From assembly GCF_001189235.2 (NCBI RefSeq), contig NZ_LFIP02000008.1:62001-126000 (forward strand): a stretch of DNA of 64,000 nt, written 5' to 3'. Made by a program: the position numbers and the translations under genes. The stretch comes from Bradyrhizobium embrapense (GTDB lineage Bacteria > Pseudomonadota > Alphaproteobacteria > Rhizobiales > Xanthobacteraceae). How positions within the stretch are numbered: position 1 is the first letter of the stretch; each line of letters starts with the position of its first letter. Under the pieces are notes generated by a model. That model had not been told where the DNA came from and made no database searches. It worked only from the letters and a program-made list of their open reading frames with translations. Positions 33,816 to 43,299 of the stretch are shown here, piece after piece.

Positions 33816-33990
33816 GTCAACACCGCGGCGGCCAACGACCGCGCGGCTAACGCTGCGTCGTGATCTCTGACGGCTGCGCATCCTACTTCCCGGAATTCGA
33901 CGAGATGGGCCTGAAGATGATCGGGGCCCAGGGCGGGATCTTTGGCTGGGTCGCCGATTCAGCCGCGCTGCTGGAGGCACTGGCTGGCTG
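33816..33990 (+). pseudogene. Remnant of an isochorismatase-fold hydrolase gene (3' end only)
   Basis: About 170 bases closely match the 3' end of the hydrolase gene at 30280-30957 (its region 30779-30957). The coding sense of GCASYFPEF-D-EMGLKMI-G-AQGGIFGWV-A-DSAALLEALAG is kept, but small indels before about 33856 break the frame and the stop codon is lost. It lacks the 5' two-thirds, including all catalytic residues, and cannot make an enzyme. The similarity ends where the functional copy ends. Confidence 0.8.
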
Positions 33991-34050
33991 GAGCGTGCGA
34001 CGGCGAAGACACTCCGATCCTCTTACGCTTGCGGAACGGAGAAGAGTTCG

Positions 34051-34132
34051 TAGCCCGGATGCAGCGCAGCGAAATCCGGGACCGGTCTCCGCGGCCCGGA
34101 ATCCCGGATTGCGCTGCGCTGCATCCGGGCTA
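34051..34132. repeat. Long palindromic REP-like element
   Basis: Two 31-base arms (34051-34081 and 34102-34132) are inverse complements with one mismatch. The arm begins TAGCCCGGATGCAGCGCAGC. The 20-base centre is GC-rich. This is a BIME/REP-type element. From 34133 to 34343 I see nothing gene-like; that stretch only leads to the 3' end of the permease gene. Confidence 0.75.
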
Positions 34133-34343
34133 CTGGCCCGGCGGAGCGGCGGCAGAAGTTCACCTCACCCTTGGGTAAGCGCAGCATGCCGCACAATTTC
34201 GGAATATTAGAAATATATCCCTGAGTTGCCCGACGTGTCAAGTTGCCTGATCGCGCACCGGCTGCCGTCAGCTACTGTGCATGGGGTTGTTTTCGATATT
34301 TTGGCAGCGGCCCCCTGCGACAGCCCGATATCATCATCTTGCC

Positions 34344-35168
34344 CTAGCCGCCTTTCACCGCGCCCGCGGTGAGACCGGCGACGATCTGGCGCTGCGCCAT
34401 CACGGTGAGCAGCAGCACCGGTGCCGTCACGATCAGCGCTGCGGCGGCGAGCGGGCCCCAGCTCAGCTGGTCGAACGAGATCATGTTGTAGACCGCGACC
34501 GGCAGCGTGCGGGTCTCGCGCCCGGCCAGCACGATGCCGAAGACGAAATTGTTCCAGGAGAAGATCACCGCGAGGATGAAGGCGACCGCGAGCCCGGGCC
34601 TCGCGATCGGCAGCGCGACATGGCGGAACACCTGCCAGCGCGTGGCGCCGTCGATCAGCGCGGCTTCCTCGAGCTCCAGCGGCGTGGTCTCGAAATAGCC
34701 GATCATGATCCAGATCACGATCGGCACCGTGACCACGAGGTGGATGATGATCTGCGGCACCAGCGTGCCGAGCAGGCCGAGCCACTGGAACAGCAGGAAC
34801 AGCGGGATCAGATACGAGAGGCCCGGCGTGATGCGCGCGATCAGGATCACGATCGCCGATTTATGTGCGGCCATCCGCGCAATGCCGTAGCCCGCGGGCA
34901 CGCCGACCAGCATCGCAAGCGCGGTGGCGCAGCCGGTGACGACGAGGCTGTTGCTGAAATAGGTCAGGAAGCGGTTGGATGCGAACACATCGGCATAGTT
35001 CCTCCAGGCGAAATGCTCCGGGATGAACACCGGCGGATAGGAGGCGTTGTCGATCTCGAATTTCAGCGACAGCGAGGCCATCCAGAGGAAGAACAGGATC
35101 GCCGGCGAGACGATGACGAACACCGACAGCCACAGCCCGATCCGGCCGAGGATAGCGCGCGGGTTCAT
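34344..35168 (-). CDS. Sugar-type ABC transporter permease (MalG-like)
   Basis: This 274-residue permease has six predicted helices. The EAA loop reads ELEEAALIDGATRWQVFRHVALPIARPGLA, diagnostic of carbohydrate-uptake CUT1 importers. Its ATG overlaps the stop of the MalF-like gene (ATGA). A frame extension upstream to 35195 lies within that gene. It ends the operon VOC protein, binding protein, MalF-like, MalG-like. No ATPase gene of the MsmK/UgpC type is nearby, so one must be supplied from elsewhere. Confidence 0.88.
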   Translation of the reverse strand: MNPRAILGRIGLWLSVFVIVSPAILFFLWMASLSLKFEIDNASYPPVFIPEHFAWRNYADVFASNRFLTYFSNSLVVTGCATALAMLVGVPAGYGIARMAAHKSAIVILIARITPGLSYLIPLFLLFQWLGLLGTLVPQIIIHLVVTVPIVIWIMIGYFETTPLELEEAALIDGATRWQVFRHVALPIARPGLAVAFILAVIFSWNNFVFGIVLAGRETRTLPVAVYNMISFDQLSWGPLAAAALIVTAPVLLLTVMAQRQIVAGLTAGAVKGG

Positions 35169-36103
35169 GCCTCGCTCCCGAGCTGCGACGTCCACAGCAG
35201 GCGCTTGCGCAAGTAGAGCAGCAGCGCCGCCAGCGCCACGATCAGCAGGAAGAACACCACCGCGATCGCCGAGCCGTAGCCGAGGTCGTAATAGACGAAG
35301 GCGACGCTGTAGAGATAGACATTGATGGTCTCCGACGCCGATCCCGGTCCGCCTTGCGTGATCGCGAAGATGATGTCGAAGCTCTTCACCGCGTCGATCA
35401 TGCGGATCATCCCGGCGATGAACAGGAACGGCATGATGAGAGGAAGCGTGATGAAGCGGAACACCTGCCAGAAATTGGCGCCGTCGATCTGCGCGCTCTC
35501 ATAGGGCTCGGTCGGGATCGCGGCGAGGCCGCCGAGCACGATCAGCATCACCAGCGGCGTCCATTGCCAGGTCTCGACCAGCACCAGCGAGGGGATCACC
35601 GTCGTCGGGTTGAACACCCAGAGCTGCGGCGGCAGGCCGACCAGCGACAGCAGATAGTTCAGGATGCCGAGCTGCGGGTGGAACATCATGGTCCACACCA
35701 GCGCGATCGCCACCGGGGTCGCCATCATCGGCATGATGAAGATGCCGCGCAGGAAGCCGCGCGCGGCGAATTTCTGATGAAACACCACCGCCGCCAGCGT
35801 GCCGAACACCAGCGGCAGCACCACCGACAGCGCGGTGTAGGACAGCGTGTGCCCGACCGCCTCGACGAAGCGCGGATCGGTCGGCAGCCGCAAATAGTTG
35901 GCGAGCCCGACGAAGACGGTCGGCGAGCCGACCTTCCATTCCTGCAGGCTCATCCAGATCGTGAACACCCATGGAAAGATGATCACCGCCAGCACCACGA
36001 CGAGTGCCGGGATCACGAACGGCCAGTAGGACGGCGGCCGCCATTCACGCGCCGGCGGCTGGTTCTCGACCGCCGCCAGCTCAGCCTGTGTCACCACGCT
36101 CAC
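35165..36103 (-). CDS. Sugar-type ABC transporter permease (MalF-like)
   Basis: This 312-residue permease has a hydrophilic N-terminus of about 25 residues, then six helices. The EAA loop is PTEPYESAQIDGANFWQVFRFITLPLIMP, typical of CUT1 MalF/UgpA permeases. It overlaps the binding-protein gene by four bases and the MalG-like gene by four bases, so the three genes are translated together. Confidence 0.88.
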   Translation of the reverse strand: MSVVTQAELAAVENQPPAREWRPPSYWPFVIPALVVVLAVIIFPWVFTIWMSLQEWKVGSPTVFVGLANYLRLPTDPRFVEAVGHTLSYTALSVVLPLVFGTLAAVVFHQKFAARGFLRGIFIMPMMATPVAIALVWTMMFHPQLGILNYLLSLVGLPPQLWVFNPTTVIPSLVLVETWQWTPLVMLIVLGGLAAIPTEPYESAQIDGANFWQVFRFITLPLIMPFLFIAGMIRMIDAVKSFDIIFAITQGGPGSASETINVYLYSVAFVYYDLGYGSAIAVVFFLLIVALAALLLYLRKRLLWTSQLGSEA

Positions 36104-37422
36104 GCTTTTTCACTGCGCTCCAGGATGGGGCGAAATTGCTCGTGTGCCTTCTTCAGCTCGGTGGCGGGATCGGCGCCCGACAGGGTCGCGGTCAGCGCCG
36201 CGCCGACGATGTCGCGGAATTCGGCGACCGGGATGATGACGGGCAGGCCGAGCTTCGAGATCTTGGCGGAATCGACCACCGATTGCAGCCATTCCTTGGT
36301 CTTGACGCCCTTGGCGACCTCGGCGTCGTCGACGATCGAATTGCGGAACGGCACGCCGCCGCCGGCCTGCAGCAGGCGCGCGCCCTGTCCCTTCGAAACC
36401 ACCCATTGGCAGAGCAGATAGGCGGCTTCCTTGTTCTTGCTGGCCGCGGCGATGCCGACGCCGTCGCCATAGGTCGAGGAGAACTTGCCCTTGGGGCCGG
36501 CGGGCACCAGCGTGTAGCCGACCTTGCCGACGACGCGCGAGGCGGCGGGGTCTTCCAGTGGCGGCGCCCAGCCGTCGGCGTCGATCCACATCGCCGCGCG
36601 GCCTTGTGTGAACGAGGCCATCGACTCCATCCAGTTGAAGCCGGCGACGCCGGGCGGCGCGCATTTCGTCAGCAGCCGCTGATAGAGTTTCGTGGCCTCG
36701 ATCGCCTCGGGGCCGTCGGTCAGGATGTTGCCCTTGGCATCGAGGAATTCGCCGCCATAGTTCAGATAGAAGTTGGTCCACATCGCCATGTTGGCGTTGC
36801 GCAGGCCGCGGCCGACGAAGCCGTAGATGCCTTCCTTGGAATCGGTCAGCTTTTCGGCGGCGACCACCATCTCATCCAGCGTCTTCGGGACCTCGACGCC
36901 CTTCTTCTGGAACAGCTCCTTGTTGTAGTAGAGGATGAAATAGTCGACCGACCATGGCAGCGACAGCATCTGGCCCTTGTCGTTGCGCGCATATTGCAGG
37001 CCGGCGGCCGAGAAATCGCTCTCGACGAGGTCCGGCAGCGTCATGCTCGGATCCTTGAGGTAGCCCGACATGTCGGCGAGCCAGCCGGCCTTCTCGAATT
37101 GCCGCTTCTGCACGTGATAGCTCAGATGCACGACGTCGAAGCTCGGCTTGCCCGACGACAGTTCGATCACGCATTTCTGGCGCTGCTGCTGCTCGGGGAC
37201 CTGCTCGGATTCGACCTTGATGCCGGTGAGCTCGGTGAATTCCTTGATGTATTTTTGCAGATTGTCGCCGCGCGGTCCCTTGACGAGGCTGACTTCCAGC
37301 GTGGTGCCGGAATATTTCTTCCAGTTGACCTCGGCGCGGGCCGGAAATCCGGTCAATCCAACGGCGCCCGCGGCGGCGGTGCCGGCAAGCATCTGCCGGC
37401 GCGAGATCAGGTGATGCGACAT
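36100..37422 (-). CDS. Extracellular sugar-type substrate-binding protein
   Basis: This 440-residue SBP_bac_1 family protein has a Tat-type signal (LISRRQMLAGTAAAGAVGLTG, cleavage near ARA-EVNW). The mature domain has GTTLEVSLVKGPRGDNLQKYIKEFTELTGIKVE, DYFILYYNKELFQKKGVEVP and AAMWIDADGWAPPLED. Family members bind oligosaccharides or polyols. The ligand cannot be named. It is the first transporter gene of the unit, 116 bases after the VOC-family gene. Confidence 0.88.
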   Translation of the reverse strand: MSHHLISRRQMLAGTAAAGAVGLTGFPARAEVNWKKYSGTTLEVSLVKGPRGDNLQKYIKEFTELTGIKVESEQVPEQQQRQKCVIELSSGKPSFDVVHLSYHVQKRQFEKAGWLADMSGYLKDPSMTLPDLVESDFSAAGLQYARNDKGQMLSLPWSVDYFILYYNKELFQKKGVEVPKTLDEMVVAAEKLTDSKEGIYGFVGRGLRNANMAMWTNFYLNYGGEFLDAKGNILTDGPEAIEATKLYQRLLTKCAPPGVAGFNWMESMASFTQGRAAMWIDADGWAPPLEDPAASRVVGKVGYTLVPAGPKGKFSSTYGDGVGIAAASKNKEAAYLLCQWVVSKGQGARLLQAGGGVPFRNSIVDDAEVAKGVKTKEWLQSVVDSAKISKLGLPVIIPVAEFRDIVGAALTATLSGADPATELKKAHEQFRPILERSEKA

Positions 37423-37538
37423 TCTTCCCTCCCAGGACGGTTCTTGTTTGGGAGAGATACTAGCGTCTCAACTTTCCGTGCCTAGCCCCCACATGCGCGG
37501 CGCCGCTGCATAACGTTGCGCCGCGCATGGTATGGCAG

Positions 37539-38393
37539 TTATGCCTTGACGAAGGCGAGCAGGGTGCCGTTCGCCGCCGCCGGCGGCACGGTGATGCCGC
37601 CGCTGCTCTTGACGCCGGCAGAGCCCAGCGCCTTCTCGGTGGCGGCGAGGTCGGCCGCGATCACGAGACCGGCGCCGCCGCGCTCGGGCAGGCCATCCAG
37701 CGATACGCCGGGATAGCGCTTGCCGAGCTGGTCCCTGGTCAGGAACACGAAGTCGGCGCGATCGCCGCCGGACGGCACCGCAACCGCACTGTCGGAATCA
37801 TTCCTGACCGCGATATCGATCATCCTGGAGAGATGCGCGGCGTCGGTTGCGGGATCGGGCGAGACGATCAGCACCTGCTTGAGACGTTTTGCCCCATTGG
37901 CGTGCGTCATCAATTCGGGAATCCACACCGTCTCGCGGGTCTTGTGCTGGCAGGCGAAGATCCGGACGCCGCCCGGCGCCTCGGCGGTCGGCCACTGGAA
38001 GGTGCGGAATTTCGCCGCCGAGACGGTGCCGTTCGGCAAGGTCACTGGGCGCTCGAAATCGGTCGGCCCGACCGGCGGATAGCCGCGCGCGCGGATCTCC
38101 TCGGCGCCGGCGGTGGAATCGACGGCGGTGAACGCGATGCGTTCGATGCCTTCGCCGCGCTTCTCGAGGAAGGCGCGCGCCGGCGCATTGTGTTCGGTCG
38201 GCGTCAGCACGCCGAGCAATTCCATGTAGTCGGGGTCGAACATGATGGTGTAATTGCCCGATCCCATATGCGCGCTATGGGTGCCGCGCGGCGACACGGT
38301 GAAGCCGAGCCGCCTGTAGTTCTCGGCGGCCTTGTCGAGGTCCTTCACCATGACCACGGCGTGATCGATTCCAATGACGTTCTTGAGTGCCAC
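37539..38393 (-). CDS. VOC-superfamily (glyoxalase-like) protein
   Basis: This 284-residue protein begins with IGIDHAVVMVKDLDKAAENYRRLGFTVSPRGTHSAHMGSGNYTIMF, a glyoxalase/bleomycin-resistance type domain of the Glyoxalase_3 sort (DUF1338-unrelated). It has a second, weaker repeat in the C-terminal half (RMIDIAVRNDSDSAV to LLAFVKA). The metal ligands of the first half (His14, Glu in YMELLG) are plausible. The role is not known. It lies upstream of the sugar-type importer on the same strand and is divergent from the DAO-type oxidoreductase. Confidence 0.75.
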   Translation of the reverse strand: MALKNVIGIDHAVVMVKDLDKAAENYRRLGFTVSPRGTHSAHMGSGNYTIMFDPDYMELLGVLTPTEHNAPARAFLEKRGEGIERIAFTAVDSTAGAEEIRARGYPPVGPTDFERPVTLPNGTVSAAKFRTFQWPTAEAPGGVRIFACQHKTRETVWIPELMTHANGAKRLKQVLIVSPDPATDAAHLSRMIDIAVRNDSDSAVAVPSGGDRADFVFLTRDQLGKRYPGVSLDGLPERGGAGLVIAADLAATEKALGSAGVKSSGGITVPPAAANGTLLAFVKA

Positions 38394-38471
38394 TTGTTGT
38401 CTTCCCGGCTGAAATAGGAGAGTAGAGTAAAGCTAACCAGAATGGCCGGGCGCCCGCAAGAAAGGATCATG

Positions 38472-39845
38472 ATGAGCAGCAATGCCGTGCGCTGGCCCAA
38501 TTCGCTCTGGGCAGCAGTGACGCCTTCAGGCCCTGATTGTCCCGAATTGACCGGTGCGCAGCAAGCCGATGTCGTCATCATCGGCGGCGGCTTCACGGGC
38601 CTGTCGACCGCGCTGCATCTGCGCGAGGCCAATGTCGGCGTCGCGATCGTCGAGGCCGCCGAGCCGGGCTGGGGCGCGTCCGGCCGCAACAACGGCCAGG
38701 TGATCCCGACGCTGTCGCGCCCGGATCCCGATGACATCATCAAGCGGCACGGCGCTGCCGGCGAGCGCTTCGTCGCGATGCTGCGCGACAGCGCGGCCAT
38801 GCTGTTCGACGTCGTCAAGCGCTACAATATCGAGGCCGAGCAGGAGCAGGCGGGCTGGGTGCAGCCGGTGCATTCGCCGGGCCGCATCAAGATCGCGGAG
38901 CGGCGGGTGCAGCAATGGTCGAAATTCGGCGCGCCGGTCGAATTGCTGTCGCGCGACCAGACCAGGGACATGCTCGGCTCGGATGCCTGGTACGGCGGTT
39001 TCTGGAACAGGACCGGCGGTCACGTCAATCCGCTGGCGCTGGCGCGGGGCCTTGCGCGGACCGTGCTCGACCTCGGCGCGCGGATCTATGCCCGTTCGCC
39101 CGCGCTGAGCTTCGAGCGTCGCGGCGATCGCTGGGTGGTGAAGACCGAGCGGGGCGAGATCTCCGGCCGCGCGCTGGTGGTCGCAACCAATGCCTATAGC
39201 GGCGAGTTCGCGAAATCGCTGGTGCCCGAGATCGCGACCGAGGTGATGCCGGTGCTGTCGTGGCAGATGGCGACGCAGCCGCTGTCGGACAATGTCCGCA
39301 AGACCATCATCCCCGGCAGGCAGGCGATGTCGGATACCCATGGCGAGCTGTATTTCGCGCGCTACGACGCCCGCAATCGCCTCGTCACCGGCGGGGCCGT
39401 GCTCGGTCCGGGCGACAAGACCGGGCGGCTCAAGACACGAGTGACCGAGCGGTTGCAGCGGCTGTGGCCGCAGATCGGCGACGTCTCCTTCGACTATGTC
39501 TGGAACGGCTATGTCGGGATGACCGCGGATTTCCTGCCGCGCATGCATCGGCTCGGACCGAACGCCTATGGCTGGACCGGCTGCAACGGTCGCGCCGTCG
39601 CGCTGACGCTTCCGCTCGGCCGCGAACTGGCGAAAGCGGTGCAGGGCGTGCCGGAAAGCGAGCTGGCGCTGCCGTTCACCGAGCCGGTGCAGTACATGGC
39701 GCACGGACTGCTGCGCAAGCTCGCGCCCTGGATGCTGGTGCTGTACCGGCAGCGCGATGCGCAGGAGCTGGTCAAGGGCGATCGCTTCGAGCTGCTGCGT
39801 TGGGCGGAGCATTTGCTCGCCGCGCGCCGCTCGCAGCAAAGGTGA
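38472..39845 (+). CDS. FAD-dependent oxidoreductase, DAO family (PuuB-like)
   Basis: This protein of about 457 residues has the Rossmann FAD site VVIIGGGFTGLSTALHLRE at about 31-50 and the following GWGASGRNNGQVIPTLS, which in this family places the covalent or tight FAD contact. The C-terminal FSFD-like region reads VSFDYVWNGYVGMTADFLPRMHRLGPNAYGWTGCNGRAV. It resembles gamma-glutamylputrescine oxidase and related amine oxidases, so a secondary amine or amino acid substrate is likely. ATG codons at 38469 and 38442 are alternative starts; the site aaagga favours 38472. It converges with the peptide importer. Confidence 0.82.
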   Translation: MSSNAVRWPNSLWAAVTPSGPDCPELTGAQQADVVIIGGGFTGLSTALHLREANVGVAIVEAAEPGWGASGRNNGQVIPTLSRPDPDDIIKRHGAAGERFVAMLRDSAAMLFDVVKRYNIEAEQEQAGWVQPVHSPGRIKIAERRVQQWSKFGAPVELLSRDQTRDMLGSDAWYGGFWNRTGGHVNPLALARGLARTVLDLGARIYARSPALSFERRGDRWVVKTERGEISGRALVVATNAYSGEFAKSLVPEIATEVMPVLSWQMATQPLSDNVRKTIIPGRQAMSDTHGELYFARYDARNRLVTGGAVLGPGDKTGRLKTRVTERLQRLWPQIGDVSFDYVWNGYVGMTADFLPRMHRLGPNAYGWTGCNGRAVALTLPLGRELAKAVQGVPESELALPFTEPVQYMAHGLLRKLAPWMLVLYRQRDAQELVKGDRFELLRWAEHLLAARRSQQR

Positions 39846-39854
39846 GCGGCCCGA

Positions 39855-41480
39855 TCAGGCGATCAAGGCATCGCGCTTGCGCGTGAAGTCGCCGCCGGGG
39901 ATCGCCGACAGCAGCGCCTGCGTATAGGGATGCTGCGGCCTACCGAACACCTCGGCGGTCAGCCCTTGCTCGACCACGGCGCCGTCCTTCATCACGGCGA
40001 CGAGATCGCAGATCTGCGCCGCGACCCGCAGATCGTGTGTGATGAAGATGATGGAGAGGCCGAGCTGCTGGCGCAGTTCGGCGAGCAACCTCAGGACTTG
40101 GGCCTGCACCGAGACGTCGAGCGCCGAGACCGGCTCGTCCGCCACCAGCACATCGGGCTTCAGCGCCAGTGCCCGTGCGAGCCCGATGCGCTGGCGCTGG
40201 CCGCCGGAGAATTCATGCGGGAATCTGTCGCCGGCGGACGGATCGAGGCCGACCAGTTCGAACAGTTGTCGGGCTTCGGCGATCGCGATCGCCCGATCGG
40301 CGCCGTGCACGATCGGTCCCTGCGCCACCAGCTCGGCCGCCTTGCGGCGCGGATTGAGCGAGGCGAACGGATCCTGGAACACCATCTGGATGTGCCGGGT
40401 CGCGCGCCTGATCTCTTCGCGGCCGAGCCTCGCCCAGTCCTTGCCGTTGAGCACGATCGATCCGCTGTCGGGATCGATCAGCCGGACGATGCAGCGCGCC
40501 AGCGTCGATTTGCCCGATCCGGATTCGCCGACGATGCCGAGCGTCGCGCCGCGCGGCAGGCGCAGCGAGACGTTCTTCACTGCCTCAGTCACTCGTGCGC
40601 CGCGGCCGAGGAAGCCGCCGGTGCGGTAGGTTTTCGAGACGCCGTCGATGGTCAGAATGTCCTTGCCGGAGAGGATGCGCGGCGGCGGCGCCGTCAGCGG
40701 CGGGACCGCCGCGATCAGCTGCCTGGTATAGACATGCTGCGGGTCGTTCAGCACCTTGTCGGCCGTGCCTTGCTCGACGATCGCGCCGTGCTGCATCACC
40801 ACGACGCGGTCGGCGATCTCGGCCACCACGCCGAAATCATGGGTGATGAACAGCACCGCCGTCTTCTTGCGCTGCTGCAGATCGCGGATCAGCTTTAGGA
40901 TCTGCGCCTGCGTCGTGACGTCGAGCGCGGTGGTCGGCTCGTCGGCGATCAAGAGCTTCGGATCCAGCGCCAGCGCCATCGCAATCATGGCGCGCTGGCG
41001 CTGGCCGCCAGACAGCTCGTGCGGATAGGCCTTTGCGGCGGCCTTGGGATCGGGGATGCGCACGTCCTCAAGCAGCGCGAGCACGCGCCCATTGATCTCG
41101 GCTTTCGAGAGAGCGGTGTGGATCGCAAACATCTCGCCGATCTGGTCGCCGATGGTGCGCAGCGGATTGAGCGCCGTCATCGGCTCCTGGAAGATCATCG
41201 CAATCCCGGCGCCGCGCACCTCGCGCATTTCGGCGCTATCTGCAGCGCAGAGGTCGCGGCCGTCGAACATCATGCGGCCCCGTTCGATCGTGACCTCATT
41301 CGGCAGCAGCCGCATGATGGCGTTCGCCATCATCGATTTGCCGGAGCCGGACTCGCCGACCACGCAGAGGATCTCGTTGGAGGCGACCGAGAGGGAGACA
41401 TCGGACAACGCATGCGGCCGGTCGGCGCCCTTGGGCAGGCGCACCGTCAGGCCGTCGAGCGAAAGGACGGTGTCGCTCAT
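39855..41480 (-). CDS. Fused oligopeptide ABC transporter ATPase (DppD-DppF type)
   Basis: This 541-residue protein holds two complete nucleotide-binding domains. The N-terminal one has GESGSGKSMMANAI, ELSGGQRQRAMIAMALAL and LLIADEPTTALD. The C-terminal one has GESGSGKSTLARCI, EFSGGQRQRIGLARALAL and VLVADEPVSALD, with the oligopeptide-specific HPYTQALLSAIP tail. The start at 41480 overlaps the permease stop (ATGA); the longer upstream reading is through the permease gene in another frame. It energises the importer encoded by the three genes upstream. Confidence 0.9.
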   Translation of the reverse strand: MSDTVLSLDGLTVRLPKGADRPHALSDVSLSVASNEILCVVGESGSGKSMMANAIMRLLPNEVTIERGRMMFDGRDLCAADSAEMREVRGAGIAMIFQEPMTALNPLRTIGDQIGEMFAIHTALSKAEINGRVLALLEDVRIPDPKAAAKAYPHELSGGQRQRAMIAMALALDPKLLIADEPTTALDVTTQAQILKLIRDLQQRKKTAVLFITHDFGVVAEIADRVVVMQHGAIVEQGTADKVLNDPQHVYTRQLIAAVPPLTAPPPRILSGKDILTIDGVSKTYRTGGFLGRGARVTEAVKNVSLRLPRGATLGIVGESGSGKSTLARCIVRLIDPDSGSIVLNGKDWARLGREEIRRATRHIQMVFQDPFASLNPRRKAAELVAQGPIVHGADRAIAIAEARQLFELVGLDPSAGDRFPHEFSGGQRQRIGLARALALKPDVLVADEPVSALDVSVQAQVLRLLAELRQQLGLSIIFITHDLRVAAQICDLVAVMKDGAVVEQGLTAEVFGRPQHPYTQALLSAIPGGDFTRKRDALIA

Positions 41481-42307
41481 CGGCTCTTCAGCCTCGGATT
41501 GAGTGCATCGTTGAGGCCCTGGCCGACCAGCGACACCGCGAGCACGGTGACGAGGATCGCAATGCCGGGGATCGCCGAGACGTACCACTGCACCCGGAGC
41601 ACGTCGCGGCCGAGTCCGATCAGATTGCCCCAGGAGGCGACGTTGGGATCGGACAGCCTCAGGAACGCCAGCGCGCTTTCCAATAGGATTGCGACCGCCA
41701 TCACCACGCTGGCATAGACGATCACGGGCGGCAGCGCGTTGGGAAGGATCTCGCCGAGAATCAGCTGAAGGTCTTTCATGCCGAGCGTCTTGCCGGCCTG
41801 GACGAATTCGCGGTTGCGCAGCGACAGGAACTCGGCGCGGGTCAGCCGCGCCGGCGCCGGCCACGACACCACGCCGACCGCAATCGTCACCGTGGTCAAG
41901 GTCGAGCCGAACACCGCGACCAGCACCAGTAGCAGCACGAAGTTCGGCAAGGTCTGGAACGCTTCCGTGATCCGCATCAGAACGTTGTCGACCCAGCCAC
42001 CGTAATAGCCGGCGAAGGCGCCGACCAGGATGCCGATCAGAATCGCGATCACGGTGGCGACGCCGCCGATCAAGAGCGATATCCGCGCGCCGTAGAAGAT
42101 CTGCGCGGCGATGTCGCGGCCGGAATTGTCGGTACCGAGCAGGAAGCGCGGGTTGGAGAACGGCCAGACTAGCGGCCGGCCCGCCAGGGCGAGCGGATCG
42201 CGCGGATAGAGGAAGCTGGCGCTGACCGCCATTGCGACGATCAGCAGCAGCAGGATCAGGCCGATCACGGCGGCCGGGCTGCGGAAGTAGCGTTTCGCTG
42301 CGTCCAT
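41477..42307 (-). CDS. Oligopeptide-type ABC transporter permease (DppC-like)
   Basis: This 276-residue permease is of the DppC/OppC family. Markers are FLLGTDNSGRDIAAQIFYGARISLLIG and the EAA region FLSLRNREFVQAGKTLGMKDLQLILGEILPN. It lies 2 bases after the DppB-like gene and overlaps the fused ATPase gene by four bases. Confidence 0.9.
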   Translation of the reverse strand: MDAAKRYFRSPAAVIGLILLLLIVAMAVSASFLYPRDPLALAGRPLVWPFSNPRFLLGTDNSGRDIAAQIFYGARISLLIGGVATVIAILIGILVGAFAGYYGGWVDNVLMRITEAFQTLPNFVLLLVLVAVFGSTLTTVTIAVGVVSWPAPARLTRAEFLSLRNREFVQAGKTLGMKDLQLILGEILPNALPPVIVYASVVMAVAILLESALAFLRLSDPNVASWGNLIGLGRDVLRVQWYVSAIPGIAILVTVLAVSLVGQGLNDALNPRLKSR

Positions 42308-42309
42308 CG

Positions 42310-43287
42310 TCAGCCCTCCGCCGCGATGCGGGGATCGAGCCGTGCGTAGAGCAGGTCGACCACGAAGTTCACGACAATGACCAGCAGCGCCGACACGAAG
42401 ACGATGCCGAGCAAGGTGTTGAGGTCGCGCTGCACCACGGATTCATAGGCGAGGCGGCCGAGGCCGGGCAGCGAGAACACGCTCTCGACCACGACCGAGC
42501 CGCCGAGCATGGTGCCGGCCTGCAACCCGATCAGCGTCACCATCGGCAGCAGCGCGTTGCGCAGCACGTGGCGGGTGATGACATGGGTCTCGTCCAGACC
42601 CTTGGCGCGGGCGGTGCGGACGAAATCGAGGTTCAGGACCTCGAGCATCGAGGCGCGCATGATGCGCAGATAGATCGCCAGGAAGATCAGCCCGAGCGTC
42701 AGCGTCGGCAGCACCAGATGCGCGGCGATATCGAGCACGCCCCGGACTCCGGTCTGTACCGTTCCGATGTCCTGGAAACCGCCGGATGGCAGCCATTGCA
42801 GATAGACCGAGAACACCACGATCGCCATCAGCCCGAACCAGAACGAAGGGGTGGCGTAGAAGATCAGGCCGAGTGTCGAAATCAGGGTGTCCGGCCAGCG
42901 GTTGACGCCGCGCGCGGCGATCACACCGAACAGGAGGCCGAAGAAGAACGCGAACGATAGCGAAGCGGTCATCAACAGGATGGTCGGCGGCAGCCGTTCC
43001 AGGATCACGGTCGCGACCGGCTTGCCGTAGATCGAGGAGAACCCGAGATCGAGCCGCACCAGGTGCCACAGATAGTTGCCGAGCTGCGCCGGAACCGAGA
43101 GGTCGAGCCCGTAGAATTTGCGCAGCTGTTGTGCGGTCGCGGCGTCGCCGCCGCCCATCTGCGCCATCAGAGCGTCGACGGTGTCGCCCGGCGCGAGCTG
43201 CAACAGCAGGAACACGCCGATCAGGATCAGGAACAGGGTCGGGATCGAGGCGGCCAGCCGCCGCCCCGCAAGGCTTAGGATACGCAT
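42310..43287 (-). CDS. Oligopeptide-type ABC transporter permease (DppB-like)
   Basis: This 325-residue DppB/OppB-type permease starts at MRILSLAGRRLAASIPTLFLILIGVFLLLQLAPGD. The EAA region is MLEVLNLDFVRTARAKGLDETHVITRHVLRNALLP. I reject a start at 43380 because that extension runs through the palindromic repeat at 43300-43384. The binding-protein gene lies upstream, separated by that repeat. Confidence 0.9.
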   Translation of the reverse strand: MRILSLAGRRLAASIPTLFLILIGVFLLLQLAPGDTVDALMAQMGGGDAATAQQLRKFYGLDLSVPAQLGNYLWHLVRLDLGFSSIYGKPVATVILERLPPTILLMTASLSFAFFFGLLFGVIAARGVNRWPDTLISTLGLIFYATPSFWFGLMAIVVFSVYLQWLPSGGFQDIGTVQTGVRGVLDIAAHLVLPTLTLGLIFLAIYLRIMRASMLEVLNLDFVRTARAKGLDETHVITRHVLRNALLPMVTLIGLQAGTMLGGSVVVESVFSLPGLGRLAYESVVQRDLNTLLGIVFVSALLVIVVNFVVDLLYARLDPRIAAEG

Positions 43288-43299
43288 GACTTTTACTCT

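Noticed and set aside
34051..34132. A tRNA or structured RNA gene at the long palindrome
   Set aside because: The pairing is one simple hairpin with a near-perfect 31-bp stem; there are no cloverleaf features.
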